From Pseudoalteromonas sp. N1230-9 (GTDB lineage: Bacteria > Pseudomonadota > Gammaproteobacteria > Enterobacterales > Alteromonadaceae): a DNA stretch of 64,000 bases. The DNA is taken from positions 321,001 through 385,000 of the forward strand of contig NZ_CP090419.1 in the NCBI RefSeq assembly GCF_032716425.1, written 5' to 3'. Positions 39,240-47,355 of the stretch are shown here, piece after piece. Under the pieces are notes generated by a model. It worked only from the letters and a program-made list of their open reading frames with translations. It ran no database searches and had not been told where the DNA came from. The translations under genes and the position numbers were made by a program. Within the stretch, counting starts at the first letter, position 1; each line of letters starts with the position of its first letter.

Positions 39240-40136
39240 ATGAAAGCTCAGACAGGTATTGCGCTTATACAAGTCCTTATTATTTCCTTTATTTTGGCCT
39301 TATTAGGGATTTTTATTAATCAGTCGATACAACAACAAGTTAAAGTAACGCAGCAAATTCAAAACAAGTTTGCAATGCGTTTGGAGCTGGAAGAGGCCGA
39401 AACTCAGCTATTTTCAGCCTTATTAGCCCATAAAAAATACCCAGACACTAATAGTAATAACCAACTAGTTAAAAATTGGAACTTCTATGGTGAAGAGTTT
39501 AGATTAAGCGATTCAATATTTATAAGCTTAATGGACATGAAATCATTATTTAGTTTGAATATTTCAAGTCCTGATCTGATCAAAAATTTGTTAATTCAGC
39601 TCAATGTCGAAGAAAACACAGCACAAACCTTTGTAAGCTCGTTGACTGATTGGAAAGACGAAAACGATGTAAGTCGTGTCAATGGTGCTGAGGCCAGCTT
39701 CTATAAGCAGCAAGGTAAACGTTATGTTCCCCGTAATGGTTATTTACAAAGCGTAAATGAAGCGGCTCTTATTCGAGGCGCTGAACAAATACCGAAAGAA
39801 TACTTTGCACGCTATTTCTCAACAGAAATGGTGACAGGTTTTAACCCAATTAACGCACCCGAGGCTATTTTAAAAGCGATAATAAAGGATGAATCGACAG
39901 CCAATAAAGTGTTGAAACGCAGAGCAGCAGGAACACTAACCAGTTATGACTTTTATTTGCTAACAGGTATTGAAGAAGGTGAGTTTATAAATTTTGTCAC
40001 TGGCAGCAAAATAAGAGTACAATTACGTGTTGTTTTAAATGGTGCGCAGTTGAGCAAGCAATATATTTTAGATGCTACTCCACGTTCTTACATAAAACCT
40101 ATGGTGTTCTCTCAAGTTAGCTGGAATAAATCGTGA
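39240..40136 (+). CDS. gspK: Type II secretion tip pseudopilin GspK
   Basis: A 298-residue protein with an N-terminal TG-IALIQVLII helix. As in known GspK proteins, the usual Glu at +5 of the mature protein is replaced (here by Gln), and the motif SLTDWKDENDVSRVNGAE matches the GspK alpha domain signature. It caps the pseudopilus tip. Overlap of its TGA with the GTG of gspL indicates coupled translation. Confidence 0.88.
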   Translation: MKAQTGIALIQVLIISFILALLGIFINQSIQQQVKVTQQIQNKFAMRLELEEAETQLFSALLAHKKYPDTNSNNQLVKNWNFYGEEFRLSDSIFISLMDMKSLFSLNISSPDLIKNLLIQLNVEENTAQTFVSSLTDWKDENDVSRVNGAEASFYKQQGKRYVPRNGYLQSVNEAALIRGAEQIPKEYFARYFSTEMVTGFNPINAPEAILKAIIKDESTANKVLKRRAAGTLTSYDFYLLTGIEEGEFINFVTGSKIRVQLRVVLNGAQLSKQYILDATPRSYIKPMVFSQVSWNKS

Positions 40137-41257
40137 AATTAAATCAACTTACAAAATCAAGATTATTAAACACGCAGCTTAAAAATACTTTAGGCTATCT
40201 CGCTAATGGGGGAATAACCCCTATTTATGAGGACTGCACTCACTTTAAGCCGTTTTTTCTAGTAGTTGCTAGAAAGCACTACAGCATCACTCGTAAAAGT
40301 TACCCTGCGCTTAACATGACAGAGCTAAAGGCATTACTGAAAATAAATCAACAACAATACAGTGATGTAAAGCCGTTAGTTGAAATAAAGCCCAACAAAG
40401 AAATTGATGGTTTTGATGTAACAACAATCGTATTTGATCAAGAGTGTGCAGCACTTGCTACAGGAAGCAAAGTGCTGATCCCTGAAACGGCTATTTTATC
40501 TAAGCAAAGCACGGCAGAAAAACAGCTTTTTGAGCTTACTACACCCCAAGGTGTATTGTTTTTTAGTCGTTCAGGCACAAGTACTCATAGTGCCTACTGT
40601 AAGGGACTCATTCAAAATATAGCGGCATATAAACACAGTATTGGTCTTGCTGATGACATAGAGCCAACAATTATTAGTCAATCCGCTTATTTTCAATTTT
40701 TGGCTGAGCAATTTAATGCATTAGCCATTGCTGATTTAGCTAAAGTAAGTGTATTTAATTACCAGCATAAAATTAAAAGTACGCAGCTACATGCTCTATA
40801 CTGGGGGCCACTCATTAGTGTTACCTTGTACTTTGCTGTTATGGCTGGGTGGCAGTGGCTAAGTATTAATGCCACGAAGCAAGCAATTGAAAATCAAGCT
40901 GACAATGCTAATCAGTTATTATCACAAAAGCAGCAGCTTGATGATTTGAACAATAAAGTTACCTTACTAGAAACACAGGTTAAACAAAATCCGGCCGTTT
41001 TTTCAGACTGGGATATAGTCCACAGCGCATTAAGTACAGGCATGTTAATAGACAAGTTTTCATCACGCCAAGGAGTGATCACATTAAGTGGTGAATCTAA
41101 AAGCGCGAATACGACAATCGCTGCAATTGCTAAGTTATCTCAGGTTGATAGCGCCATTTTTAAATCAGGTGTGCGCAAGTACAGAGGTTCTGAAAAGTTT
41201 GAAATTGAGATAACCTTGCATACAGAAGTACCTGCAGGAGCAAAAGCGAATGGCTGA
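40133..41257 (+). CDS. GspL-like assembly platform protein
   Basis: A 374-residue protein with a cytoplasmic N-terminal domain, one membrane segment near residues 224-242, a coiled-coil stretch (about 248-285) and a small periplasmic domain. Order and topology are those of GspL, which links GspE to the membrane complex. Direct sequence signature is weak, so this rests mainly on position between gspK and a GspM-like gene. The start is GTG and overlaps gspK by four bases. Confidence 0.72.
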   Translation: MKLNQLTKSRLLNTQLKNTLGYLANGGITPIYEDCTHFKPFFLVVARKHYSITRKSYPALNMTELKALLKINQQQYSDVKPLVEIKPNKEIDGFDVTTIVFDQECAALATGSKVLIPETAILSKQSTAEKQLFELTTPQGVLFFSRSGTSTHSAYCKGLIQNIAAYKHSIGLADDIEPTIISQSAYFQFLAEQFNALAIADLAKVSVFNYQHKIKSTQLHALYWGPLISVTLYFAVMAGWQWLSINATKQAIENQADNANQLLSQKQQLDDLNNKVTLLETQVKQNPAVFSDWDIVHSALSTGMLIDKFSSRQGVITLSGESKSANTTIAAIAKLSQVDSAIFKSGVRKYRGSEKFEIEITLHTEVPAGAKANG

Positions 41258-41831
41258 ACTTATAAAATATAAGCATTATTTAATTGTCACCGCTGCTTTA
41301 ATTTTTGGTTTATATATTACCGAACCATTAATGCTAGCCTACGATGAGCTTAAACAAACGAATACGCTTAATCAAAAGCGTGAAACTAAATTAACAGCCT
41401 TACTTTCTGAGCAGCAAGTACTCGCTGAGCAACTGGCGTTAGCCGAGCAAAATAAATCGAAGTTACAAGCTCTTATGTTTAATAAACCCTCGGAGAGCGA
41501 CTTTAAACTCACGGCTCAAACACTTTTGGAGTCAACCTTAGAGCCTGTAAATTGCTCAATAGAGCGGGTTGCGTGGCGAGGCGAAACACCAATAAATGAA
41601 AACATTAGCCAGTGGCGACTCAATGTACGCTTCAACGGTGATGCATTATGTGTTGTAAAGGCCACTAAAAAGCTGGAGTCATTAACGCCTTTAATACGCT
41701 TTGCAGAATATAATTTTACCAGCCGAGAGTGGAATGGAAGTACAACACAGTCATTAACGGGTGATATTGATCTTATTATGTGGAATAACCGTCAAGTGCT
41801 CCAACCACAAGAACAGGAGCCAGCAGCATGA
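41250..41831 (+). CDS. GspM/PilO-like assembly platform protein
   Basis: A 193-residue bitopic protein: membrane segment at about 10-28, coiled coil at about 35-70, and a small periplasmic ferredoxin-like domain. This is the topology of GspM and PilO. It overlaps the GspL-like gene by eight bases and the GspC-like gene by four, again indicating one tightly coupled operon. Identity rests mainly on position and topology. Confidence 0.7.
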   Translation: MAELIKYKHYLIVTAALIFGLYITEPLMLAYDELKQTNTLNQKRETKLTALLSEQQVLAEQLALAEQNKSKLQALMFNKPSESDFKLTAQTLLESTLEPVNCSIERVAWRGETPINENISQWRLNVRFNGDALCVVKATKKLESLTPLIRFAEYNFTSREWNGSTTQSLTGDIDLIMWNNRQVLQPQEQEPAA

Positions 41832-42325
41832 ATTGGATAATCGCAGCCATCTCTGTTATGAGTGTCATGTTCTTTGCTGTTCCTGAATTGCTTGACTCAA
41901 GCACTGAGCAATCCAGTAATAGTACTGATATTGCAGCATTAACTATTTCTGAGTCAGCATTAAAACAAGATTCACCGTCGTTATTATTAACTCAATTGCA
42001 AAACGAAGCAGACAGCATAAAACGCCAGCAACTGGCTGAGCAAAAGCAAGCTGAGAGCAAAAGTAAAAAAACAGCGGCTGAAAATGAACTCGTATTCGGC
42101 GATCAGGTTTTTCATTTATTAGGTATTTTTAACCAGCAGAACAAAGTGTTTGTGATTATAAAAAATGACCAACAGCAGTTAGTAAAAGCCACATTAGGTG
42201 ATACACTGGGCGGCAATGTAAAGTTAATTGCTGTAACAAATAACACCATTACCCTTGCAAACGAAACACAAACAAAAGAATTTAAACTTTTTCAACGGCA
42301 GTCTCATGAACAATCACCTTCATAA
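41828..42325 (+). CDS. GspC/PilP-like periplasmic protein
   Basis: A 165-residue protein with an N-terminal membrane segment (about 3-20), a glutamine/lysine-rich linker, and a C-terminal beta domain (about 90-155) with FHLLGIFNQQNKVFVIIKND and LVKATLGDTLGGNVKLIAV, the pattern of the GspC homology region. It should couple the inner-membrane platform to the secretin. The PDZ domain of classical GspC is missing. Its position directly before the secretin gene, at the end of the operon, is unlike the usual first position of gspC. Confidence 0.72.
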   Translation: MNWIIAAISVMSVMFFAVPELLDSSTEQSSNSTDIAALTISESALKQDSPSLLLTQLQNEADSIKRQQLAEQKQAESKSKKTAAENELVFGDQVFHLLGIFNQQNKVFVIIKNDQQQLVKATLGDTLGGNVKLIAVTNNTITLANETQTKEFKLFQRQSHEQSPS

Positions 42326-44381
42326 ATCAAGCGCATTACTTTTTGCTATTTTATTTTTTAGCACTGGCTGTGCTTCATTAATTGATCCGACTAGCAGTAC
42401 GCGTGCAGAAAAAGTCGATGTAGCAAACTCTTTCTTAAAAGAAGATACACAGCTGCAAACAGGCGATGAAGTACCGAACGCTTCTGAACAAGACGATGAA
42501 GAAAAAAACACTTTCACGCGACTTAACCGCATTGACGAAAATGCTAGCGTAAAGCTCGAAATTGATTTGTCGCGCCAGTTTTCAAACCAAGCCAGTTATC
42601 AGGTGTCGGTTAATGAGTTACCGTTAAACGATTTTATTCACTACACCCTAGGTGAGTTATTACAGGTTTCTTATTACATTGAGCCGTCTGTTAAGTCAGC
42701 TAAAACACCTATCACGTTAGAGCTAAAAGAAAAAGTATCGGCAAAGCGTTTGTTTCAGTTGTTTCAAGAAATACTCTCACAAAATGGGGTGAATATTACC
42801 CTAAATGATGACGTGTTTTATGTATTTCCTGAACCCAAAAAAGGTAACCAATCAGATGTTGCTTATGGCTTTGGCCGCACCCCAGAGTCTGTTCCTAATG
42901 TGTCAGGAAAAATTATTCAAGTTGTGCCAATGAAATACGGTGTGTCGGTTAGCATGCGAACCATGTTTTCAGCATTAGTAGATGCGCGTATTTCGGTGGA
43001 TCAAGAGCAAAACACATTAGAAATACAAGGCAAAAGAACACAAGTATTAAGAGCCTTATCGCTCGTTGAGCTTATAGACACGCCCGCGCTTGGTAATAAA
43101 GCAACGGCATTACTTAGTTTCAATTATATTGACTCGACAACCTTTATTGAAAAAGTGACTGAGCTACTTGAGCAAGAAGGAATTGCAACAAGCTCGTCAA
43201 GAAGTAACTCAGCAACCTTAAAGTTTGTACCGCTTGAGCACTTAGGTCAAATCGTTGTATTTGCGACTGCAAATGAAATACTTGACCGCGTTGAATATTG
43301 GGCCAATCAGCTTGATAAACCAGCCACAGGGGCTGAACAAAGCTTTTATATTTACCACCCTAAATATGCACGGGCTTCTGACTTAGGGCAAAGCCTAGCA
43401 CCATTATTAGGGGGCACTTTTAAAAGTAAGAAAACAGCTGAAAAAGCAAGTACCGATGCGCCAACACCTGATAATGCGTCACCTAAAACACCAGCAAATA
43501 CAGTAAGTAGCATTGAAGGCGATGGTATTCGCTTGGTTGTGGATGAGCGCGCTAATGCCCTTATTTTTTACTCGACAGGGCAATATTACCAAGAGCTACA
43601 ACCTATAATTCGCCAGCTCGATATAATGCCTAAGCAAGTAATGATGGAAGTGGTGATTGCTGAGGTCAAGCTTACCGGCAGTTTTTCTAAAGGTGTGCAG
43701 TATGCAATAGAAAGCGGCGAAGCCACAGGCCGTCAAGAAAGCTTTAGCTTTAACACCGAAGGTGAAGGGGCATTTAATTACTCGATTGTTGGTTTACCTG
43801 GCAATATAAGCGTGAACTTATCGCAAACAGATGGCCTTGTTAATGTGCTCTCGCGTCCAACCCTACTGGTACGCGATGGCGTAGCTGCCAATATTAGCGT
43901 GGGTGATGACATACCAACCGTTGGTAGCACCACTACCGACCCAATTAGTGGTGATCGCCAAACTACAGAGGTGGAATACCGTAAAACCGGTGTTGATTTA
44001 ACGGTAACGCCAACCATTAATGCCCAAGGCACGGTGATTATGACCATTCAGCAAAATATTTCGAATATATCGCCAGACAGTAGTGGGGCAGGAAATAACC
44101 CGTCTATTTTTGAGCGTACCTTAAACACAGAGGTCGTGGCTGGCAACGGCCAAACAGTGATGCTGGGCGGCTTAATTAGTGAAAACAAATCAAACGGTGC
44201 CTCATCAGTGCCATTTTTTGGTGACCTACCTGTGCTTGGCCACTTATTTAGAACAGACAGCAGTAGCTCAGATAAAACTGAGTTAGTAATATTAGTCACC
44301 CCTAAAATCGTACAAAATAAAGAAGACTGGCAACGCGTAAAAGACAGCTTTATTAAAGGCTTAGAAAATATTACCTTTTAA
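42306..44381 (+). CDS. gspD: Type II secretion secretin GspD, lipoprotein type
   Basis: An outer-membrane secretin of 691 residues. The N-terminus is a lipoprotein signal with lipobox FFSTGCAS and Cys22, so the protein should be lipid-anchored. N domains follow (N0 near 85-160, then N1-N3 with SLVELIDTPA and VFATANEILDRVEYWANQLD). The secretin core has QVMMEVVIAEVKLTGSFSKG and VVAGNGQTVMLGGLISENK, ending ELVILVTPKIV. No separate pilotin gene is seen; HxcQ of Pseudomonas and XpsD of Xanthomonas are known lipid-anchored secretins. The ATG at 42306 lies inside the end of the previous gene. Confidence 0.92.
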   Translation: MNNHLHKSSALLFAILFFSTGCASLIDPTSSTRAEKVDVANSFLKEDTQLQTGDEVPNASEQDDEEKNTFTRLNRIDENASVKLEIDLSRQFSNQASYQVSVNELPLNDFIHYTLGELLQVSYYIEPSVKSAKTPITLELKEKVSAKRLFQLFQEILSQNGVNITLNDDVFYVFPEPKKGNQSDVAYGFGRTPESVPNVSGKIIQVVPMKYGVSVSMRTMFSALVDARISVDQEQNTLEIQGKRTQVLRALSLVELIDTPALGNKATALLSFNYIDSTTFIEKVTELLEQEGIATSSSRSNSATLKFVPLEHLGQIVVFATANEILDRVEYWANQLDKPATGAEQSFYIYHPKYARASDLGQSLAPLLGGTFKSKKTAEKASTDAPTPDNASPKTPANTVSSIEGDGIRLVVDERANALIFYSTGQYYQELQPIIRQLDIMPKQVMMEVVIAEVKLTGSFSKGVQYAIESGEATGRQESFSFNTEGEGAFNYSIVGLPGNISVNLSQTDGLVNVLSRPTLLVRDGVAANISVGDDIPTVGSTTTDPISGDRQTTEVEYRKTGVDLTVTPTINAQGTVIMTIQQNISNISPDSSGAGNNPSIFERTLNTEVVAGNGQTVMLGGLISENKSNGASSVPFFGDLPVLGHLFRTDSSSSDKTELVILVTPKIVQNKEDWQRVKDSFIKGLENITF

Positions 44382-44432
44382 TTGTTGTAAATTGCTAAAG
44401 TAATGTGAGTAGAGTGACGATATGAATGTTAA

Positions 44433-44475
44433 GGTGCCGTTTGATGAGTGTCTCGCTAAACGGCCTCACTTTTTT
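44433..44475 (+). terminator. Terminator of the secretion operon
   Basis: GTGCCGTTT pairs with AAACGGCCTCAC (one bulge) around a 15-base loop, followed by six T. It lies about 55 bases after the gspD stop codon. Confidence 0.7.
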
Positions 44476-44980
44476 ATTAGAGTGGTTGTAAGCTTTTTAT
44501 GCTAAAGGTTATTTTATAATTGCTACTAAATGGTCAAATTAAAATTTTAATTGTGTAATTGCTCTAATTGTGCAAAAAAAGTGCTAAATAGCTGTAAAAG
44601 TGGCAAAATTGTATAAATAATCACTTGAAAAGATGTGCCTTAAAAGATAACTTTAGATTGTTCAGTCAAAGTTAAGTTACGTAATAAAAAAGCGGTAATA
44701 AAACGACAACTGTGCGTACTAAACAACATTACATAAAACTGTAATGTAGGCTTGTTATAAGGTGCATGTTTGCCTTAAATCAAAAATGATTTAAAAATGC
44801 ATGCCAGTAACAATTTTATACTTGGGTTAGTTATTCGTTATATGCAATAATCAATTGTAAATAACAGGTGAGTGTTAGGTAGGTTTGTTGTAAAAAGTAT
44901 TAAAAGCTGTTTATAGCAAGCAAAATTCATATTAAAAGTAGTTTAAATTGTGAACAAAGTTGCAATTTAGCTGTAATTAC

Positions 44981-45009
44981 TTGACATCTCTATAATAAGC
45001 CCTTAAATT
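44981..45009 (+). promoter_or_regulatory. Strong promoter of the surface-layer candidate gene
   Basis: A consensus TTGACA (44981-44986), exactly 17 bases, and TAAATT (45004-45009). Transcription would start near 45016, leaving a leader of about 95 bases. Confidence 0.65.
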
Positions 45010-45110
45010 TGCATTGATCTGGCAAACCTCCAGCCGGAACAATAAAAAATCTTGGTGTATTGCCTTCATTAACAATATGCCAGTTTCATGAAACTAGGAG
45101 AATGGAAATA

Positions 45111-46523
45111 ATGAAACTATTCAAAAAAGCACTATTAGCTACGGCTATCTTTGGTGCAATGGGTGCACAAGCTGCTACAGTATCAAGCGATCCACTAAAG
45201 CTTTCTGCTGAAGGTGTTGCTGCAGGTCTTACAGCTGAAAATGTTGCTTTTGACGTTGACTTCGTAGTTAAAAAATTAACTCCAGCTGCATCAACTGTTA
45301 CATTAACTTTTGACGACGCTGTTGATCTTTCTGATCTTGAGACTCTAGTTGGTACAACTGCGGTTGATATCACTAATGATCCAGCAACTGGTACTGGTGT
45401 TATCGATTCAGCTGGTGACGGTACTGGTACTGTTTACCTAACTTTCAGCTACGGTACTGGTTCATTCACATTTGACCGTTTAGTTGTTGATGCTGATGCA
45501 GGTACTATTTCTTTCGAAGTTAACCTAGGTAACCCAATCACAGCTGAATCTGCGTTCCGTTTAAGCGCATCAGTAGATGCTGGTGTTGACTTCTCTGGTG
45601 CTTCACAAATCGCTTACGCTTCTGAAGAATCAGACGGCACTGCTATCGAAACTGGTGTTGGTACTCTAGCTACTACTACATCACAGTTCGATTTCGCTGT
45701 AACTGCACCTTTCGACGGTCGTATTGAGCGTGTTGCACAAACAACTTTCGCTAAAAACGGTAACAACCTAACAGTAAGCGATGCAGCTTACGATACACTT
45801 GGTTACTACCTTGTTGATAACGCAGACAACCTAGAAGCATCTCTAATCGTTACTTCTGCAACTGTTGAGCTTGAAGGTGACTTTGACAACGGCGTAACTG
45901 GTTCTCCAGTTGTTGGTGGTGATCCTGCGACTGTAGGTCAATTCACACCTGCTGCTACTTTCTCAACGTCTCAAGACAGCCTAACATTTACTGCTGTTAC
46001 ACCTTCTACTGATGGTGCAAAAACTGCTGGTACTTTAGTATTTGATAATACTACAAATACAACAGTTGTTATCCCTCAAACTGGTGATATCGCTGCATCT
46101 GCTACTCTTGCAGTATCAAATGGTTCAGCTGCAACTCTTGAAATCGCTACTAACGTTGACGCTGGTGAGTGGGCTCTTGACGCACTAGTAATCAACATCC
46201 CTTACTTCCCAGTAGGTTTTGAAGGTCTTTCAACTTCTGTACACTTTGCAAACGAGTCAGCTAACGATGCAGACGTAATCGTAACTGCAATCGACCAAGC
46301 TGGTAACGAGTACGATGGTACTATCGCTGACCTAGCTGGTGATACAGTAACTAAAGTATCTCAAGTAGCTATCATGGAAGCTCTAGGTGCTCCTGCTGGT
46401 TCTAAGTTAAGCGTTACTTTCAACATCAACGCTAACGATGGCGACGTTAATGCATACGCATTCAGCAACGCTGGTACTGGTCGTCAAGCACTAGTAACTT
46501 CACAAGAAAAAGGTATCAAGTAA
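45111..46523 (+). CDS. Slr4-like S-layer protein candidate
   Basis: A secreted protein of 470 residues with signal peptide MKLFKKALLATAIFGAMGAQA. The mature protein is acidic, rich in Ala, Thr, Asp, Val and Gly, has no cysteine and looks all-beta. Codon use is strongly biased to GCT, GGT, ACT and GTT, unlike its neighbours, which indicates very high expression. A strong promoter precedes it, and a strong terminator follows. Size and composition match the Slr4 family of S-layer proteins described in Pseudoalteromonas tunicata, but I could not align them. Position after a type II secretion operon suggests its export route. The ATG at 45111 is 10 bases after AGGAG; an in-frame ATG at 45102 is too close to that site. 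Confidence 0.72.
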   Translation: MKLFKKALLATAIFGAMGAQAATVSSDPLKLSAEGVAAGLTAENVAFDVDFVVKKLTPAASTVTLTFDDAVDLSDLETLVGTTAVDITNDPATGTGVIDSAGDGTGTVYLTFSYGTGSFTFDRLVVDADAGTISFEVNLGNPITAESAFRLSASVDAGVDFSGASQIAYASEESDGTAIETGVGTLATTTSQFDFAVTAPFDGRIERVAQTTFAKNGNNLTVSDAAYDTLGYYLVDNADNLEASLIVTSATVELEGDFDNGVTGSPVVGGDPATVGQFTPAATFSTSQDSLTFTAVTPSTDGAKTAGTLVFDNTTNTTVVIPQTGDIAASATLAVSNGSAATLEIATNVDAGEWALDALVINIPYFPVGFEGLSTSVHFANESANDADVIVTAIDQAGNEYDGTIADLAGDTVTKVSQVAIMEALGAPAGSKLSVTFNINANDGDVNAYAFSNAGTGRQALVTSQEKGIK

Positions 46524-46550
46524 TTAATATTACTTAATCTTTTTTGAAAA

Positions 46551-46580
46551 AACCCAGCTTAGGCTGGGTTTTTTATTTTT
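46551..46580 (+). terminator. Terminator after the surface-layer candidate gene
   Basis: The perfect stem AACCCAGC/GCTGGGTT with a TTAG loop is flanked by A residues and followed by T residues. Confidence 0.92.
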
Positions 46581-46717
46581 TAGCATTTAAAAACAATCAA
46601 AAATACCTCTCTGATTTTTTCCTATCATACTTGCCCACAGGCGCAGTTATTAATATGATGGCGACTTCGCAACATGGGCTTTTAAAGCCTCTAAACTACC
46701 TTAAGGATAATGACACG

Positions 46718-47260
46718 ATGTACAAAGCACTCTTATTTACCGCTTCTTTATTGGTTTCAGGTGTGGCGGTTGCAAATGATAGCGCATGCCAATTTGATAT
46801 TAAATTTTCTTCATTACCTAAAGTTAATTCACAAACGGTGAACGCCTCGCCGACGGTTAAGGTGGATATAAAGCAATACCTTGCAACTAAGGTAGTAAAA
46901 AGGACAAAGATAGCTTCAAATGTGGTATGTCAGCACTTAACGGGGCATGCTTATACTGGCTCAGAGCAAGAATGGGCGGGGTTTATTGATAACGGTATAA
47001 AGGGCTTACTACAATCAGGTGTGACTGATGTACAGTTTACGAAAGTCGGTACGAATGAGGCTGTGTATAACGGTGAACTTGCCAATATAGAATATATTTT
47101 TACTGGTGATAATGGCGGTAATAAGCAAGTGATTCATAACCTTGCATTACTAGATAAGAAAAATAACCAAGTAATTACCATTTCTGTTAGCGGTAATGAG
47201 CGTGTCAGTGATGAAATTAAAAGCGAATACACTAAACTGGTAAATTCATTTAGCCTTTAA
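46718..47260 (+). CDS. Small secreted protein of unknown function
   Basis: A 180-residue protein with a signal peptide ending GVAVAND (about residue 21). The mature part has two cysteines (near 25 and 71) that may form a disulfide. The C-terminal third (ITISVSGNERVSDEIKSEYTKLVNSFSL) resembles the end of PsbP/DcrB-type domains; this is a weak resemblance. The ATG at 46718 follows AAGGAT; a longer in-frame start at 46544 lies in the preceding terminator and is rejected. It may belong with the surface-layer gene, from which it is separated by a terminator. Confidence 0.65.
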   Translation: MYKALLFTASLLVSGVAVANDSACQFDIKFSSLPKVNSQTVNASPTVKVDIKQYLATKVVKRTKIASNVVCQHLTGHAYTGSEQEWAGFIDNGIKGLLQSGVTDVQFTKVGTNEAVYNGELANIEYIFTGDNGGNKQVIHNLALLDKKNNQVITISVSGNERVSDEIKSEYTKLVNSFSL

Positions 47261-47269
47261 TGCTTTTTT

Positions 47270-47302
47270 GTAGACGATTTTAACTTTTCTAAAATCGTCT
47301 AC
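47270..47302. terminator. Inverted repeat between convergent genes
   Basis: A perfect 13-bp stem GTAGACGATTTTA/TAAAATCGTCTAC with a 7-base loop. It lies between the convergent small secreted protein gene and the sulfotransferase-like gene. Neither side has a T run in the correct place, so it may act as a weak terminator, a protein site or an RNA-protecting element. Confidence 0.45.
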
Positions 47303-47355
47303 CTCTTGCGTCTACTTCTCGCCTCTACTCACCCTCACCTCGACGTATGCTGATT

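Larger units (their letters stand above)
44382..45110. other. Long AT-rich leader region before the surface-layer candidate gene
   Basis: A 729-base gap with no convincing gene. It holds the secretin terminator (44433-44475), a very AT-rich stretch (about 44500-44980) that could act as promoter upstream sequence or protein-binding DNA, a strong promoter (44981-45009), and a palindrome beside the ribosome site (45083-45094). I looked for a cyclic-di-GMP riboswitch and did not recognise one. Confidence 0.6.

Noticed and set aside
44480..44980. Possible riboswitch or small RNA in the AT-rich region before the S-layer candidate gene
   Set aside because: No conserved riboswitch core or convincing hairpin-terminator pair was recognised, and the region lies upstream of the assigned promoter.
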